From: Streptomyces durocortorensis | Lineage (GTDB): Bacteria; Actinomycetota; Actinomycetes; Streptomycetales; Streptomycetaceae | DNA length: 64,000 bases | Reading direction: 5' to 3' | Assembly: GCF_031760065.1 (NCBI RefSeq) | Contig: NZ_CP134500.1 | Location: 930,001-994,000 of the forward strand | Shown here: in pieces, positions 8,909 through 18,667 of the stretch | Layout of the letters: each line of letters opens with the position of its first letter | How positions within the stretch are numbered: the stretch's first letter is position 1 | The notes under the pieces: generated by a model | Database searches by the model: none | Told to the model about the DNA's origin: nothing | The model's input: only the letters and a program-made list of their open reading frames with translations | Translations under genes and position numbers: made by a program

Positions 8909-9600
8909 CGGTCGGCCTCGCTCCCCTGGTCGGCGGAGCCGACGGCGGACGCGTCCGCGTCCGCCTCCGCGGCGTCCGCCTCCGCCGATTCACGGCGTAC
9001 GGTCACCACGCGCTGGATCAGCGTGACCAGGCTGCCCGCGGCGACGATCCACAGGGCGATCGGGAGCAGGACGTCGATGTGCGGGACGCCGAACTTGTGC
9101 AGTCCGGCGAGACCTGCCGCGACCAGTGAGATCACCAGGCGCTCGGCGCGCTCCACGAGGCCGTTGACCGCGACCGGCAGGCCGATCGACTCGCCGCGCG
9201 CCTTGGTGTACGAGACCACCTGGCCGCTGGCCAGGCAGAAGATCGCGACGGCGCAGAGGATGTTGTCGTCACCGCTGCCCGCGTACCAGAGAGCGAATCC
9301 GGCGAAGATCGCCCCGTCGGCGACCCGGTCCAGCGTCGAGTCGAGGAACGCGCCCCACCGGCTGGAGATCCCGGCCTGCCGCGCCATGTTGCCGTCGACG
9401 AGGTCGGAGAAGACGAAGATCGTGATGACGATCGTGCCCCAGAAGAACTCCCCCATCGGGAAAAAGACCAGCGCACCTGCCATCACTCCGGCCGTGCCGA
9501 TGAGAGTGACCGCGTCGGGGCTGACCCCGAGGCGGAGCAGCAGAGCGGCGAACGGGGTGAGGACACGCGTGAAGAATGCACGCGCGTACTTGTTCAGCAT
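8905..9600 (-). CDS. pgsA: CDP-alcohol phosphatidyltransferase, phosphatidylinositol phosphate synthase type
   Basis: 231-residue integral membrane enzyme. The catalytic DG-x2-AR-x8-G-x3-D-x3-D signature is complete in DLVDGNMARQAGISSRWGAF followed by LDSTLD (about residues 65-90). Around it are about six membrane segments. In actinobacteria, members next to pimA use CDP-diacylglycerol and inositol 1-phosphate to make phosphatidylinositol phosphate. The C-terminus is a run of Ala/Asp/Glu repeats. ATG at 9598-9600 is chosen; the frame remains open far upstream only because it is antisense to the next gene. Confidence 0.92.
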   Translation of the reverse strand: MLNKYARAFFTRVLTPFAALLLRLGVSPDAVTLIGTAGVMAGALVFFPMGEFFWGTIVITIFVFSDLVDGNMARQAGISSRWGAFLDSTLDRVADGAIFAGFALWYAGSGDDNILCAVAIFCLASGQVVSYTKARGESIGLPVAVNGLVERAERLVISLVAAGLAGLHKFGVPHIDVLLPIALWIVAAGSLVTLIQRVVTVRRESAEADAAEADADASAVGSADQGSEADR

Positions 9601-9888
9601 GGCCTTCCCGAGGGTTCGGTTGGCCGAGCGGCCCCTACGGCCACCGGCTGGCCCATCGTAGTCACCACCGCAGCCGTCCACCGGACGGGCACCCGCCCGG
9701 GGGGTGTCAGGGCGGCGGGGACGGGGACCACGTGCGACGTATGGACGCGGCCGCGTCCCGGTGCCAAGCTCGAAGGACCGCGGGCGTCGCCGAAGCCGCC
9801 GCGGCGGCCTCCCCGTGCCCGTGACCACCGCTGCCCCACGCGCGGTCGCCCTCCCCCGCACCGCGCCATCGACCGGGAGGCACGCATC
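9601..9888. other. Divergent promoter region pgsA / EF-G-like
   Basis: 288 bases between two divergently read genes, so at least two promoters should lie here. I recognise no clear -10/-35 pair, operator or RNA structure; the only sure element is the GGGAGG ribosome site at 9875-9880 for the rightward gene. Confidence 0.5.
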
Positions 9889-12114
9889 ATGGGCGACAAG
9901 GCACACGCACACCCCGGAGCCGCCGGAGGAGCACCGACGGCCGGCCACCCCTCCGCGATACGGAACGTGGTGCTGGTCGGCCCCAGCGGATCGGGCAAGA
10001 CCACCCTGGTCGAGGCGCTGGCCCTGACGGCGGGCGCCGTGAACCGGGCCGGGCGGGTCGAGGACGGGGCGACCGTCTCCGACTACGACGAGATCGAGCA
10101 GCGCCGACGGCGTTCCGTGCAGCTCTCGCTGGTCCCGGTGGCCTGGGACGGATGCAAGATCAATCTGCTGGACACCCCCGGTTACGCGGACTTCGTCGGG
10201 GAGCTGCGGGCCGGTCTGCGCGCGGCGGACGCGGCGCTTTTCGTCGTCTCGGCGGCCCAGGAGGCCGAGTCCGTGGCCGCGACCACCCGGGCCGTATGGG
10301 AGGAGTGCGCGATCGTCGGCATGCCGCGCGCGATCGTCGTCACGCATCTGGACACCGCCCGCACCTCGTTCGACGGGATGACCCGGGTCTGCTCCGAGAT
10401 CTTCGGCGGCGACGACCCCGATGCCGTACTGCCCCTGTACCTGCCGGTGCTGGGGCCCGAGGCCGCCGACGGGCACGCCCCGCTGACCGGGCTCACGGGG
10501 CTGCTGAGCCGGCGGATGCTCGACTACTCCTCGGGGGAACGCGCCGAGCTGCCGCCCGCGCGGGAGCAGGAGGAGCCGCTGCGGGCGGCCCGGGACCGGC
10601 TGATCGAGGGGATCATCGCCGAGAGCGAGGACGAGTCCTTGATGGACCGCTATCTCGGCGGCGAGGACATCGACGTATCGACGCTGGTCGGCGATCTGGA
10701 GCGAGCGGTCGCCAAGGGCTCCTTCCACCCCGTCCTCACCGCGGCCCCGGCGGCCGAGGGCACCCGGCAGGGCATCGGCACCGTGGAGCTGCTGGAGCTG
10801 ATCACGCGCGGCTTCCCGACCCCGCTGGAGCGCACCCCGCCCGTCGTCACGACCCCGGCGGGCAAGCCCCGGCCCGCGCCGGTCTGCGATCCGCAAGGCC
10901 CGCTGGTCGCCGAGGTCGTGAAGACCTCGTCGGACCCGTACGTGGGCCGTGTCTCGCTCGTCCGCGTCTTCTCCGGCACCCTGCGCCCGGACGATCCGGT
11001 GCATCTGTGCGGCCACGGCCTCGACGCGACGGGGCACGCGCCGCGCCCCTGTCACGAGGCGGAGATCCGCCTCGGCGCGCTCACCTCGCCGTTCGGCCGC
11101 CAGCAGCGCACCCAGGACCGGTGCATAGCGGGCGACCTGGCGTGCGTGGCGCGGCTCGGTGAGGCGGAGACCGGTGACACGCTCTCCCCTGCCGGTGACC
11201 CGGTTCTCATCGAGCCCTGGTCGACGCCGGACCCGCTGCTCCCGCTGGCCGTCCGGGCGCACGGCAAGGCGGACGAGGACAAGCTGTCGCAGGGGCTGGC
11301 CCGGCTGGTGGCCGAGGACCCCACCCTGCGCCTCGAACAGAACCCGGACACCCACCAGGTCGTCCTGTGGTGCCTGGGCGAGGCGCACCAGGAAGTCGCC
11401 CTGGAACGGCTGCGCGAGCGCTACGGCGTCCAGGTCGACGCGGAACCGCACCGGGTGCCGCTGCGCGAGACGTTCGCGGGCCGGGCCACCGGGCGCGGAC
11501 GGCACGTCAAACAGTCGGGCGGGCACGGGCAGTTCGCGATCTGCGAGATCGAGGTGGAGCCGCTGCCGCCGGGTTCGGGCGTCGAGTTCGTCGACCGGGT
11601 GGTGGGCGGTTCGGTGCCGCGTCAGTTCATCGGGTCGGTGGAGAAGGGAGTACGGGCCCAGGCCGCGAAGGGGGTGGCCGCCGGGCATCCGCTCGTCGAC
11701 GTACGGATCACGCTGCTGGACGGCAAGGCGCACTCGGTGGACTCCTCGGACGCCGCCTTCCAGACCGCCGGTGCGCTCGCCCTGCGGGAGGCGGCGGCGG
11801 ACGCCCGTATCCAGCTCCTGGAACCGGTCTGCGAGGTGAGCGTGCTGGTCCCGGACGACTTCGTGGGCCCGGTGATGAGCGATCTGTCGGGACGCCGGGG
11901 CCGGGTCGTGGGCACCGAGCAGAGTCCGGGCGGGCGCACCGTCGTACGGGCCGAGGTGCCGGAGATCGAAGTCGGCCGGTACGCCGTGGACCTGCGCTCC
12001 CTGTCCCACGGCACCGGGTGCTTCGACCGCGCCTACGCCCGGCACGAGGCGGTGCCGCCGCAGGTGGCCGACCGGATCCGCACCGGGCAGCGGGACGGAT
12101 CACCCGGCGCGTGA
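9889..12114 (+). CDS. Elongation factor G-like protein (EF-G2 type)
   Basis: 741-residue translational GTPase of the EF-G2/FusB type seen in actinobacteria beside the housekeeping EF-G. G1 is GPSGSGKTT (about 32-40), G3 is DTPGYADF (about 98-105). At the usual NKxD guanine-specificity motif the sequence reads VVTHLDTA, so the Asn-Lys pair is replaced. Domains II-V follow, ending in the domain IV/V region with HGQFAICEIEVEPL and DLSGRRGRVVGTE. Because the canonical fusA is not here and G4 is altered, this is likely a paralogue with a special role rather than the main translocase. Strong GGGAGG ribosome site. Confidence 0.88.
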   Translation: MGDKAHAHPGAAGGAPTAGHPSAIRNVVLVGPSGSGKTTLVEALALTAGAVNRAGRVEDGATVSDYDEIEQRRRRSVQLSLVPVAWDGCKINLLDTPGYADFVGELRAGLRAADAALFVVSAAQEAESVAATTRAVWEECAIVGMPRAIVVTHLDTARTSFDGMTRVCSEIFGGDDPDAVLPLYLPVLGPEAADGHAPLTGLTGLLSRRMLDYSSGERAELPPAREQEEPLRAARDRLIEGIIAESEDESLMDRYLGGEDIDVSTLVGDLERAVAKGSFHPVLTAAPAAEGTRQGIGTVELLELITRGFPTPLERTPPVVTTPAGKPRPAPVCDPQGPLVAEVVKTSSDPYVGRVSLVRVFSGTLRPDDPVHLCGHGLDATGHAPRPCHEAEIRLGALTSPFGRQQRTQDRCIAGDLACVARLGEAETGDTLSPAGDPVLIEPWSTPDPLLPLAVRAHGKADEDKLSQGLARLVAEDPTLRLEQNPDTHQVVLWCLGEAHQEVALERLRERYGVQVDAEPHRVPLRETFAGRATGRGRHVKQSGGHGQFAICEIEVEPLPPGSGVEFVDRVVGGSVPRQFIGSVEKGVRAQAAKGVAAGHPLVDVRITLLDGKAHSVDSSDAAFQTAGALALREAAADARIQLLEPVCEVSVLVPDDFVGPVMSDLSGRRGRVVGTEQSPGGRTVVRAEVPEIEVGRYAVDLRSLSHGTGCFDRAYARHEAVPPQVADRIRTGQRDGSPGA

Positions 12115-12267
12115 CCGGCGCACGGTCGCACACCCGGCCGGGTCCCGCCGGTGACGGGCGGTGCCGCGGACGGGACGATACGCTGTGGGCGCAGCTCAGA
12201 AGGTATGCCGCGTACGGTAGTTGGGCACACCCGCAGGAGCGGACGGTGCGGCGAGTGGGGGCGACAG

Positions 12268-13938
12268 GTGGCCAACGACGGATTCGACTTCTCACCCGGG
12301 GCCCAGATCCCGATCCAGGGGTCCGGCGGTCAGTCGGTGGCGACCAACGCCCTGGCCTCGGCGGCGTATCGGGACAGCCCGGTGGAGAAGATCCTCGACG
12401 CCAACAGCGAGTGGCACAAGTCCGTGGTGAAGCCGGGGTCCTCCAAGCTGTTCAAGTCGGACTACTTCAAGCCCAATCTCGGCGAGGCGTTCGCCCGCGC
12501 CGTTCAGGAACGGATGCTGGGCGGAGCCCGTAAGGCGCTCATCCAGTCCTTCGGCACCGACCCGCAGACGGTGGTGGAGCACTGCCTGTCCGCGAACAAC
12601 CTGCGCAAGGCCCGTGACACCCGGCTCACGCTGGTGACCGTGGTGTTCGGCATCCTCTTCCTGCCCGGACTGCTGGCGTGGGTGATCGCCTTCCGGGTCC
12701 GCGACGCGCTCGACAAGTCCAAGGACACGGCGTTCCGGTCGGTCGGTACGGTGCTGCTGGCGGCCTGCGGGATCGGCGCGCTGGTGCTGATGGTCAAGCT
12801 CCCCCTGGACGGGCTGCTCGCGCTCTACGTCCGGGGCGCGCTCGTCGCCCCGGTGATCGGCTGGCTCCTCGCCAAGCGGATCGCGGAGACCTCCGCCAAG
12901 GATCTGCGGGCCCGCTGGGACGGGCTGCTGTCCGGTACCGGAGTGATCGCGAAGATCCCCGAGGCGGTGCCGAAGAACCCCAACGAGACCGCACGCGAGG
13001 CGCTGCGCCAGGGTCTGGAGAAGCTGTCGGCCGAGCAGCAGTCCAACGCCGTCTTCTACGCGGGGCCCAAGGGCGTCCTCGGGATGGGCACCCGCTGGGG
13101 CAGCTGGCAGCTGGCCGAGGAGCTGGTCCCCAAGGACCCGACGAAGGAGATCCACCAGTTCCGCAGCTGGGACCTGATCAGGATCATCCACGACCAGCTG
13201 AAGATGCTGGAGCGCGGCCCGCTGAACACCGGCGGCTTTCCCAAGCCGTCCGTGAAGCACTGGATCGTCTCGCCGATCGGGGAGAACGCCGACGCCGTCT
13301 CGCGCCCCGACGGCGAGGACGTCGCCACCTTCCAGGTGAAGCCGCACGAGATACAGCGGATCTGCAACCACCAGCAGTTCGGCAGCGGTGACCGGCACTA
13401 TCTGGGCGTCCAGTTCACCCTGTGGGACGGGCAGCTGGTGATCACGATGATGATCACCGTCACCGTGCTCCACGAGACCCTGCGCATCGAGGTCACCGGC
13501 CATGCGCTCGGGCCGGTGCACGGGCTGTTCCTCTCCAAGCCGGAGGCCAAGACGAAGACGGTCAACAAGACCGTCCGCTTCTGGGAGACCCGGGACATCC
13601 AGCTGCCGCTGGTGGAGGCCAAGGAGGTCGTCCGGCTCGCGCTGCGGGCCCCCCTCACCTGGTATCCGCCCCTGCTGGACTACCTGGGCGGGAAGATAGT
13701 GCTGCCCGAGCCGTTCGGGCTGCGGCACGCCTGGGCGGCCAAGCCGTGGAACCACCGCTTCATGGCGGACGACGCGATGCGCGCCGCGACCCCGGTGCTG
13801 CGGGTCGTCCACTCGGCGGCCATGCGCGTGCTGGAGGAGAACGGTGTGGACACCGAGCGCTTCGACAACCGCTCGATAGTCCTGAGCGGCCTCGTCCAGG
13901 ACCCGGCCCCGCGCAAGGCCGACGTCTACGACGCCTAG
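12268..13938 (+). CDS. Hypothetical membrane protein
   Basis: 556 residues, no family recognised with confidence. The GTG at 12268-12270 begins VANDGFDFSPGAQIPIQ. A Gly/Ser-rich soluble part precedes three or four membrane helices (about 120-142, 155-176, 183-205), after which a long mostly soluble region runs to the end, with one further hydrophobic stretch (QLVITMMITVTVL near 393). The frame is open from 12151, but the upstream residues have no support. Convergent with the HIT gene, from which it is separated by a bidirectional terminator. Conserved position in Streptomyces suggests a housekeeping membrane role. Confidence 0.8.
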   Translation: MANDGFDFSPGAQIPIQGSGGQSVATNALASAAYRDSPVEKILDANSEWHKSVVKPGSSKLFKSDYFKPNLGEAFARAVQERMLGGARKALIQSFGTDPQTVVEHCLSANNLRKARDTRLTLVTVVFGILFLPGLLAWVIAFRVRDALDKSKDTAFRSVGTVLLAACGIGALVLMVKLPLDGLLALYVRGALVAPVIGWLLAKRIAETSAKDLRARWDGLLSGTGVIAKIPEAVPKNPNETAREALRQGLEKLSAEQQSNAVFYAGPKGVLGMGTRWGSWQLAEELVPKDPTKEIHQFRSWDLIRIIHDQLKMLERGPLNTGGFPKPSVKHWIVSPIGENADAVSRPDGEDVATFQVKPHEIQRICNHQQFGSGDRHYLGVQFTLWDGQLVITMMITVTVLHETLRIEVTGHALGPVHGLFLSKPEAKTKTVNKTVRFWETRDIQLPLVEAKEVVRLALRAPLTWYPPLLDYLGGKIVLPEPFGLRHAWAAKPWNHRFMADDAMRAATPVLRVVHSAAMRVLEENGVDTERFDNRSIVLSGLVQDPAPRKADVYDA

Positions 13939-13951
13939 GCGCGCGTACGCG

Positions 13952-13981
13952 GGAAGACCCCCCGCCGGACGGGGGTCTTCC
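13952..13981. terminator. Bidirectional hairpin between convergent genes
   Basis: Arms 13952-13962 (ggaagaccccc) and 13971-13981 are exact complements with an 8-base loop. It lies 13 bases past the stop of the membrane protein and 25 bases from the stop of the opposing HIT gene. Confidence 0.85.
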
Positions 13982-14005
13982 AGCGTTACCCGCGGGACCG
14001 CCCGC

Positions 14006-14557
14006 TCAGACGGTCGCGGGCCAGACGTCGGCCAGCATCGCCCGGGTGTCGCCGAGCAGCTGCGGCAGCACCTTGGTGTGGCCGATGACCGGCATGAAGT
14101 TGGTGTCCCCGCCCCAGCGCGGCACCAGGTGCTGGTGCAGATGGGCGGCGATCCCCGCACCGGCGACGGAGCCCTGGTTCATGCCGATGTTGAAGCCGTG
14201 CGCCCCGGAGGCCGCGCGCAGGGCGACCATCGCCCGCTTGGTGAAGTCCGCCAGCTCGACGGTCTCGGGGCCGTCCAGCTCGGTGTAGTCGGCGACATGA
14301 CGGTAGGGCACCACCATGAGGTGGCCGCCGTTGTACGGATACAGGTTCAGCACCGCGTAGACGTGCTCGCCGCGCGCCACGACGAGGCCCTCCTCGTCGG
14401 ATTTCGCCGGGATCGAACAGAACGGACAGCCGTCCTCGGCACCCGGGCCGCTCGGCTTGTTCTCGCCCTGGATGTACGCCATCCGATGGGGCGTCCACAG
14501 GCGCTGGAATGCGTCGGGCGTCCCCACGCCGATCTGCTGCTCCGGCTCACTCGTCAT
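14006..14557 (-). CDS. HIT family hydrolase (diadenosine polyphosphate hydrolase-like)
   Basis: 183 residues. The histidine triad is complete in HLHQHLVPRW (about 141-150). Upstream are a zinc-type pair in CPFCSIP (about 45) and NLYPYNGGHLMVVPYRH, typical of the Ap4A hydrolase/phosphorylase branch. Such proteins hydrolyse or phosphorolyse dinucleoside polyphosphates. Two ATG codons are possible (14569 and 14557); the second is preferred because TATGCT lies seven bases before it, the usual spacing for leaderless actinomycete messages. It diverges from the potassium channel gene. Confidence 0.9.
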   Translation of the reverse strand: MTSEPEQQIGVGTPDAFQRLWTPHRMAYIQGENKPSGPGAEDGCPFCSIPAKSDEEGLVVARGEHVYAVLNLYPYNGGHLMVVPYRHVADYTELDGPETVELADFTKRAMVALRAASGAHGFNIGMNQGSVAGAGIAAHLHQHLVPRWGGDTNFMPVIGHTKVLPQLLGDTRAMLADVWPATV

Positions 14558-14635
14558 GCCGATCAGCATATTGCGTCACCCGTGCGGAGCGTGTCGCCGG
14601 GGGCGCACCGCACGGCCGCCCGCAATGCTGAGGCG

Positions 14636-15313
14636 ATGAGCGACCTACCCGCATCCGAGCCACCGGCCCGGCTGACCCGCTGGGAGCAGCGTACGGAGGT
14701 GCCCCTCTTCGCCGCGGGGCTGCTCTTCCTGGCGGGATACGCGGTCCGGGTGCTGACCCCGCACGAGGCCGAGCCCTGGAACGGCATCGCCCTGATCCTC
14801 GTCTGGTCGACCTGGCTGCTGTTCCTGGCGGATTACGTGACGCGGCTGGGGCTCAGCGGCCTGGGCGCGCGCTTCGTCCGCACTCACTGGCTGGACACCC
14901 TGGTCCTGCTGCTGCCGTTGCTGCGCCCGCTGCGGATGGTCCAGGTCTATACGGCGGTGCAGCGCCGCCGCGACCGGCCGCGGCTGAACCTGTACGCGCG
15001 CGTGATGGCGTACGCGAGTACCACCGTCGGCCTGCTCGGATTCGCCGCCTCGCTCGCGGTCTACCACCTGGAGCACGCGGCCCCCGGCGCCTCCATCCAT
15101 ACCTTCGGCGACGCGGTGTGGTGGGCGTGCGCGACGCTCACGACGGTCGGTTACGGGGACGCCTCACCGGTCACCTTCTGGGGCCGGACGGTGGCGGCGG
15201 GGCTGATGGCGTGCGGGCTCGCGCTGCTCGGCGCGGTGACCGGGTCGTTCTCGTCGTGGCTGATCCAGGTGTTCACGCGGGAGGACGAGAAACGGCCCCC
15301 GGAGCGCGGGTAG
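14636..15313 (+). CDS. Potassium channel family protein
   Basis: 225 residues with an ion-channel architecture: hydrophobic segments at about 22-40, 51-68, 86-97, 125-145 and 183-210, and a pore loop carrying the K+ selectivity filter TTVGYGD at about 169-175. The fourth segment (LRPLRMVQVYTAVQRRR) has few regularly spaced arginines, so voltage gating is uncertain. The ATG at 14636 gives a compact protein; the frame is open further upstream through antisense of the HIT gene. Its stop lies inside the hairpin shared with thrS. Confidence 0.9.
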   Translation: MSDLPASEPPARLTRWEQRTEVPLFAAGLLFLAGYAVRVLTPHEAEPWNGIALILVWSTWLLFLADYVTRLGLSGLGARFVRTHWLDTLVLLLPLLRPLRMVQVYTAVQRRRDRPRLNLYARVMAYASTTVGLLGFAASLAVYHLEHAAPGASIHTFGDAVWWACATLTTVGYGDASPVTFWGRTVAAGLMACGLALLGAVTGSFSSWLIQVFTREDEKRPPERG

Positions 15314-15328
15314 CGCCGCGGGGGCCGT
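15292..15328. terminator. Hairpin between the channel gene and thrS
   Basis: Arms acggcccccg (15292-15301) and cgggggccgt (15319-15328) match exactly over 10 bp; the channel stop codon lies in the loop. It sits 15 bases past the thrS stop on the other strand, so it can serve both convergent genes. Confidence 0.75.
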
Positions 15329-15343
15329 GACCCGGGAGATGGC

Positions 15344-17320
15344 TCAGACCTGGACGCGGTCCTCGACGGCCTTCGCGATCTTGGCGATGGCCTCGTCGAC
15401 CGGGATGCCGTTCTCCTGCGAACCGTCGCGGTAGCGGAAGGAGACGGCGCCGTTGGCCATGTCCTCGTCACCGGCGATGATCATGAAGGGAACCTTGCTC
15501 TTCTGCTGGTTGCGGATCTTCTTCTGCATCCGGTCCGATGAGGCGTCCACGTCCACCCGCAGCCCCTGCTTGCGCGCCTTGGCGGCGAACTCCTGGAGGT
15601 AGGGGATGTGGGCGTCGCCGATCGGGATGCCGACGGCCTGGACCGGGGCGAGCCAGACCGGGAAGGCGCCCGCGTAGTGCTCCAGGAGCACGGCGAAGAA
15701 GCGCTCGATGGAGCCGAACAGGGCACGGTGGATCATGACCGGGCGCTGCTTGGAGCCGTCGGGGCCGGTGTACTCCAGGTCGAAGCGCTCCGGCAGGTTG
15801 AAGTCGAGCTGCACGGTCGACATCTGCCAGGTGCGGCCGATGGCGTCCTTGCACTGCACGGAGATCTTCGGGCCGTAGAACGCGGCGCCGCCCGGGTCCG
15901 GGACCAGCGGGAGGCCCTGCTTCTCGGCGACCTGGCGCAGCGTCTCGGTGGCCTCCTCCCAGGTCTCGTCGGAGCCGACGTACTTCTCCGGGTCCTTGGT
16001 GGAGAGCTCCAGGTAGAAGTCGGTGAGCCCGTAGTCGCGGAGCAGGTTCAGCACGAAGGTGAGCGTGCGGTCCAGCTCCTCGGCCATCTGCTCCTTGGTG
16101 CAGTAGATGTGCGCGTCGTCCTGCGTGAAGCCGCGCGAGCGGGTCAGGCCGTGCACGACGCCCGACTTCTCGTAGCGATACACCGTGCCGAACTCGAAGA
16201 GGCGCAGCGGCAGTTCGCGGTAGGAGCGGCCGCGCGCGTCGAAGATCAGGTTGTGCATCGGGCAGTTCATCGGCTTGAGGTAGTAGTCCACCCCGTCGTC
16301 GAGCTGCATGGGCGGGTACATGCCGTCGGCGTACCAGTCCAGGTGGCCGGACTTCTCGAAGAGCTTGCCCTTGGTGGCGTGCGGGCTGTAGACGAACTCG
16401 TAGCCCTCCTCCTCGTGACGGCGGCGCGAGTAGTCCTCCATGGCCCGGCGGATGACGCCGCCCTTGGGGTGGAAGACCGCGAGGCCGGGGCCGATCTCGT
16501 CGGGGAAGGAGAAGAGGTCCAGCTCGTTGCCGAGCTTGCGGTGGTCGCGCTTGGCGGCCTCCTCCAGGAACTCCAGGTGCGCCTTCAGCTCGTCCTTGGT
16601 CGGCCAGGCGGTGCCGTAGATGCGCTGGAGCATCGGGTTCTTCTCGCTGCCGCGCCAGTACGCCGCGGCGTTGCGCATCAGCTTGAACGCCGGGATGAAC
16701 CGGGTGGTGGGCAGGTGGGGGCCGCGGCAGAGGTCCTTCCAGCACAGGTCGCCGGTCTTCGCGTCGAGGTTGTCGTAGATGGTCAGCTCGCCGCCGCCCA
16801 CCTCGACGTCCGCGCCGTCGTCCGAGGACGCCGAGCCCTTGATGCCGATGAGCTCCAGCTTGTACGGCTCGCCCGCCAGCTCCTCGCGGGCGGCCTCGTC
16901 GGAGACCACGCGGCGGGAGAACTTCTGGCCCCGCTTCTGGATCTCCTGCATCTTCTTCTCGATGGCCTTGAGGTCCTCGGGCGTGAACGGCTTCTCGACG
17001 TCGAAGTCGTAGTAGAAGCCGTCCTTGACCGGCGGGCCGATGCCGAGCTTGGCCTCGGGGAAGAGCTCCTGCACGGCCTGGGCCATGACGTGCGCGGTGG
17101 AGTGGCGCAGGATGTTCAGGCCGTCCTCGGAGGAGATCTCCACGGGCTCGACGGTCTCGCCGTCCCGGAGCTCGTAGGAGAGGTCCTTCAGCTCGCCGCC
17201 GATGCGCGCGGCGACGACGGTGCGCTGACCCGGGAAGAGCTCACCGGCGGTCGTGCCCGTCGTCACCGCGTGCTCTTCCCGCTCGGAATCGCGTTGGATG
17301 ATCACACGGACGTCTGACAC
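15344..17320 (-). CDS. thrS: Threonyl-tRNA synthetase
   Basis: 658-residue class II synthetase. Order: N-terminal TGS domain (1-65), second additional domain with the HSTAHVMAQ zinc-type motif and the editing region (about 66-240), the catalytic core with zinc-binding [11 protein letters not shown], motif 2 [17 protein letters not shown] sequence, and a C-terminal anticodon-binding domain beginning near [14 protein letters not shown]. The GTG start at 17320 follows GGAGAG. No T-box is visible in the 99 bases upstream. Essential gene, single copy here. Confidence 0.97.
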   Translation of the reverse strand: MSDVRVIIQRDSEREEHAVTTGTTAGELFPGQRTVVAARIGGELKDLSYELRDGETVEPVEISSEDGLNILRHSTAHVMAQAVQELFPEAKLGIGPPVKDGFYYDFDVEKPFTPEDLKAIEKKMQEIQKRGQKFSRRVVSDEAAREELAGEPYKLELIGIKGSASSDDGADVEVGGGELTIYDNLDAKTGDLCWKDLCRGPHLPTTRFIPAFKLMRNAAAYWRGSEKNPMLQRIYGTAWPTKDELKAHLEFLEEAAKRDHRKLGNELDLFSFPDEIGPGLAVFHPKGGVIRRAMEDYSRRRHEEEGYEFVYSPHATKGKLFEKSGHLDWYADGMYPPMQLDDGVDYYLKPMNCPMHNLIFDARGRSYRELPLRLFEFGTVYRYEKSGVVHGLTRSRGFTQDDAHIYCTKEQMAEELDRTLTFVLNLLRDYGLTDFYLELSTKDPEKYVGSDETWEEATETLRQVAEKQGLPLVPDPGGAAFYGPKISVQCKDAIGRTWQMSTVQLDFNLPERFDLEYTGPDGSKQRPVMIHRALFGSIERFFAVLLEHYAGAFPVWLAPVQAVGIPIGDAHIPYLQEFAAKARKQGLRVDVDASSDRMQKKIRNQQKSKVPFMIIAGDEDMANGAVSFRYRDGSQENGIPVDEAIAKIAKAVEDRVQV

Positions 17321-17419
17321 CGGTCTCTCCTGACTGAGGGGATGCCCGCCGTCGTATGGCAGGGCAAGACGAATCGTACCGAGCCGTACGCCCCCGATGC
17401 GAACGCCTTCCGGGACGCC

Positions 17420-18667
17420 CTACGGCTCCTCCCCGGCACACGCCTCCTCGAAGTGGTCGACGTTCTCCTGGAGCGCCTTCATCAGCCGGTCCCGCTCCGC
17501 CTCGTCGACCTGGACGGGCGCGACCTGCGAGGCCCCGGTGAGCCGCCGGAAGCCGCCGCGCCGCTCCAGCCGCCCCTCCACCCGCAGCGGCAGCCCGACA
17601 AGGTGGGCGTGGCCCGCGATGCGGTACGCCTCCTCGTCCAGCTCCACGCGGACATGGGCGACCTCCGCCCCGGCCAGCACCCGCAGCCGTACGATCCCGG
17701 CGCCGCGCGGCCCGGAGCGGCGCAGCCGGACCACGGCGCCGGTGAGGCGGACCTGCACGGCGGGTTCCTCACGGAGGTAGCGGGCGCTCGCGGAACGCAG
17801 GGCCGGGAGGTCGCCCGGGGAGAACTCGACGGGCGCCGGGCGGACCGGGCAGCCGTCCGGGGCGCCCGCGGCTGGCGCCCAGCGCAGGTCGATCCCGGCC
17901 CCCTCCGAGCCGCGCACCAGGGCGATCAGCGCCTCGGTCAGCTCCCGGCTGACGCCCGCAGCGACCGCGCTGTCGAAGGCCTCCATGCCTCCGGTGGCCC
18001 GCTGGTAGTCCACGGCCTCGCGGGTGGCGTGCAGGGCGTGGCAGAGCTGGACGGCGACGGCGCGTCCGGAGGCGACGGGGACGTACGCGGTGAGGCTGCG
18101 GCCGCCGGGTGCGGGCCCGATGAGCGCGTCGTCGAGGGCGGCGCGCGCCTTCCTGCGGTGCCGCGCTCCGTGGTAGCCCGCCCGGCCGCGCGCCGCCAGC
18201 GCTCCGGCCAGCAGGATCTGCCGGGCCGCCGAGCGCAGCGCCTCGGCCTCGGTCCACCCCGCGGCCCCGGCAGCGGCGGCGGCCGATTCGGGGACCTCGC
18301 GCCACCAGCGGATCTCGTCGCTGGGCACGGCGAGGGAGACCAGGACGTCCCGGGCGGAGGGGTCGGCGCTGCGGCCGAGCGCGAGAAGGGCTTCCTCGAT
18401 CAGCTCACCGCTGTCGGGGAAGGCCGCGCTCTCGGGCACCAGGAGGCTGGCCGTTCCCGCCGCGGGCCCGGGCGGGGTCCAGCGGCCGTACCGCCCGGAG
18501 GCTCCCCCGCGCCGCTGCCAGCCGTGCCGGCGAAGGAGGGCGGCGAGCACGGCGGGGTCGGGCGGCTCCGCCCCGGCGACCAGCGGGGGCCCGGGGCGGA
18601 CGGTGGGGTGCGACCGGGCGGCGGGCAGTCCCGCCCCGCCCGTGGGCTCGTCCATCGACCGGTGCAT
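17420..18667 (-). CDS. Conserved hypothetical protein with C-terminal OB-like domain
   Basis: 415 residues, not assigned to a named family. The first part (about 1-300) is Ala/Gly/Arg-rich and helical. The last ~110 residues (VQVRLTGAVVRLRR, VRVELDEEAYRIAG, GLPLRVEGRLERRGGFRRL) alternate beta-strand-like segments in a pattern resembling an OB fold. The ATG at 18665-18667 shares its A with the TGA of the DUF4365 gene (TGATG), so the two are translated in a coupled way. This pairing with a nuclease-like protein suggests a nucleic-acid role, but that is inference. Confidence 0.75.
   Translation of the reverse strand: MHRSMDEPTGGAGLPAARSHPTVRPGPPLVAGAEPPDPAVLAALLRRHGWQRRGGASGRYGRWTPPGPAAGTASLLVPESAAFPDSGELIEEALLALGRSADPSARDVLVSLAVPSDEIRWWREVPESAAAAAGAAGWTEAEALRSAARQILLAGALAARGRAGYHGARHRRKARAALDDALIGPAPGGRSLTAYVPVASGRAVAVQLCHALHATREAVDYQRATGGMEAFDSAVAAGVSRELTEALIALVRGSEGAGIDLRWAPAAGAPDGCPVRPAPVEFSPGDLPALRSASARYLREEPAVQVRLTGAVVRLRRSGPRGAGIVRLRVLAGAEVAHVRVELDEEAYRIAGHAHLVGLPLRVEGRLERRGGFRRLTGASQVAPVQVDEAERDRLMKALQENVDHFEEACAGEEP

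Noticed and set aside
9601..12045. N-terminal extension of pgsA to 1046 residues
   Set aside because: It would run antisense through the EF-G-like gene. The conserved pgsA start is ATG at 9600.
17321..17419. T-box before thrS
   Set aside because: The gap is only 99 bases and contains no T-box core sequence or specifier stem.
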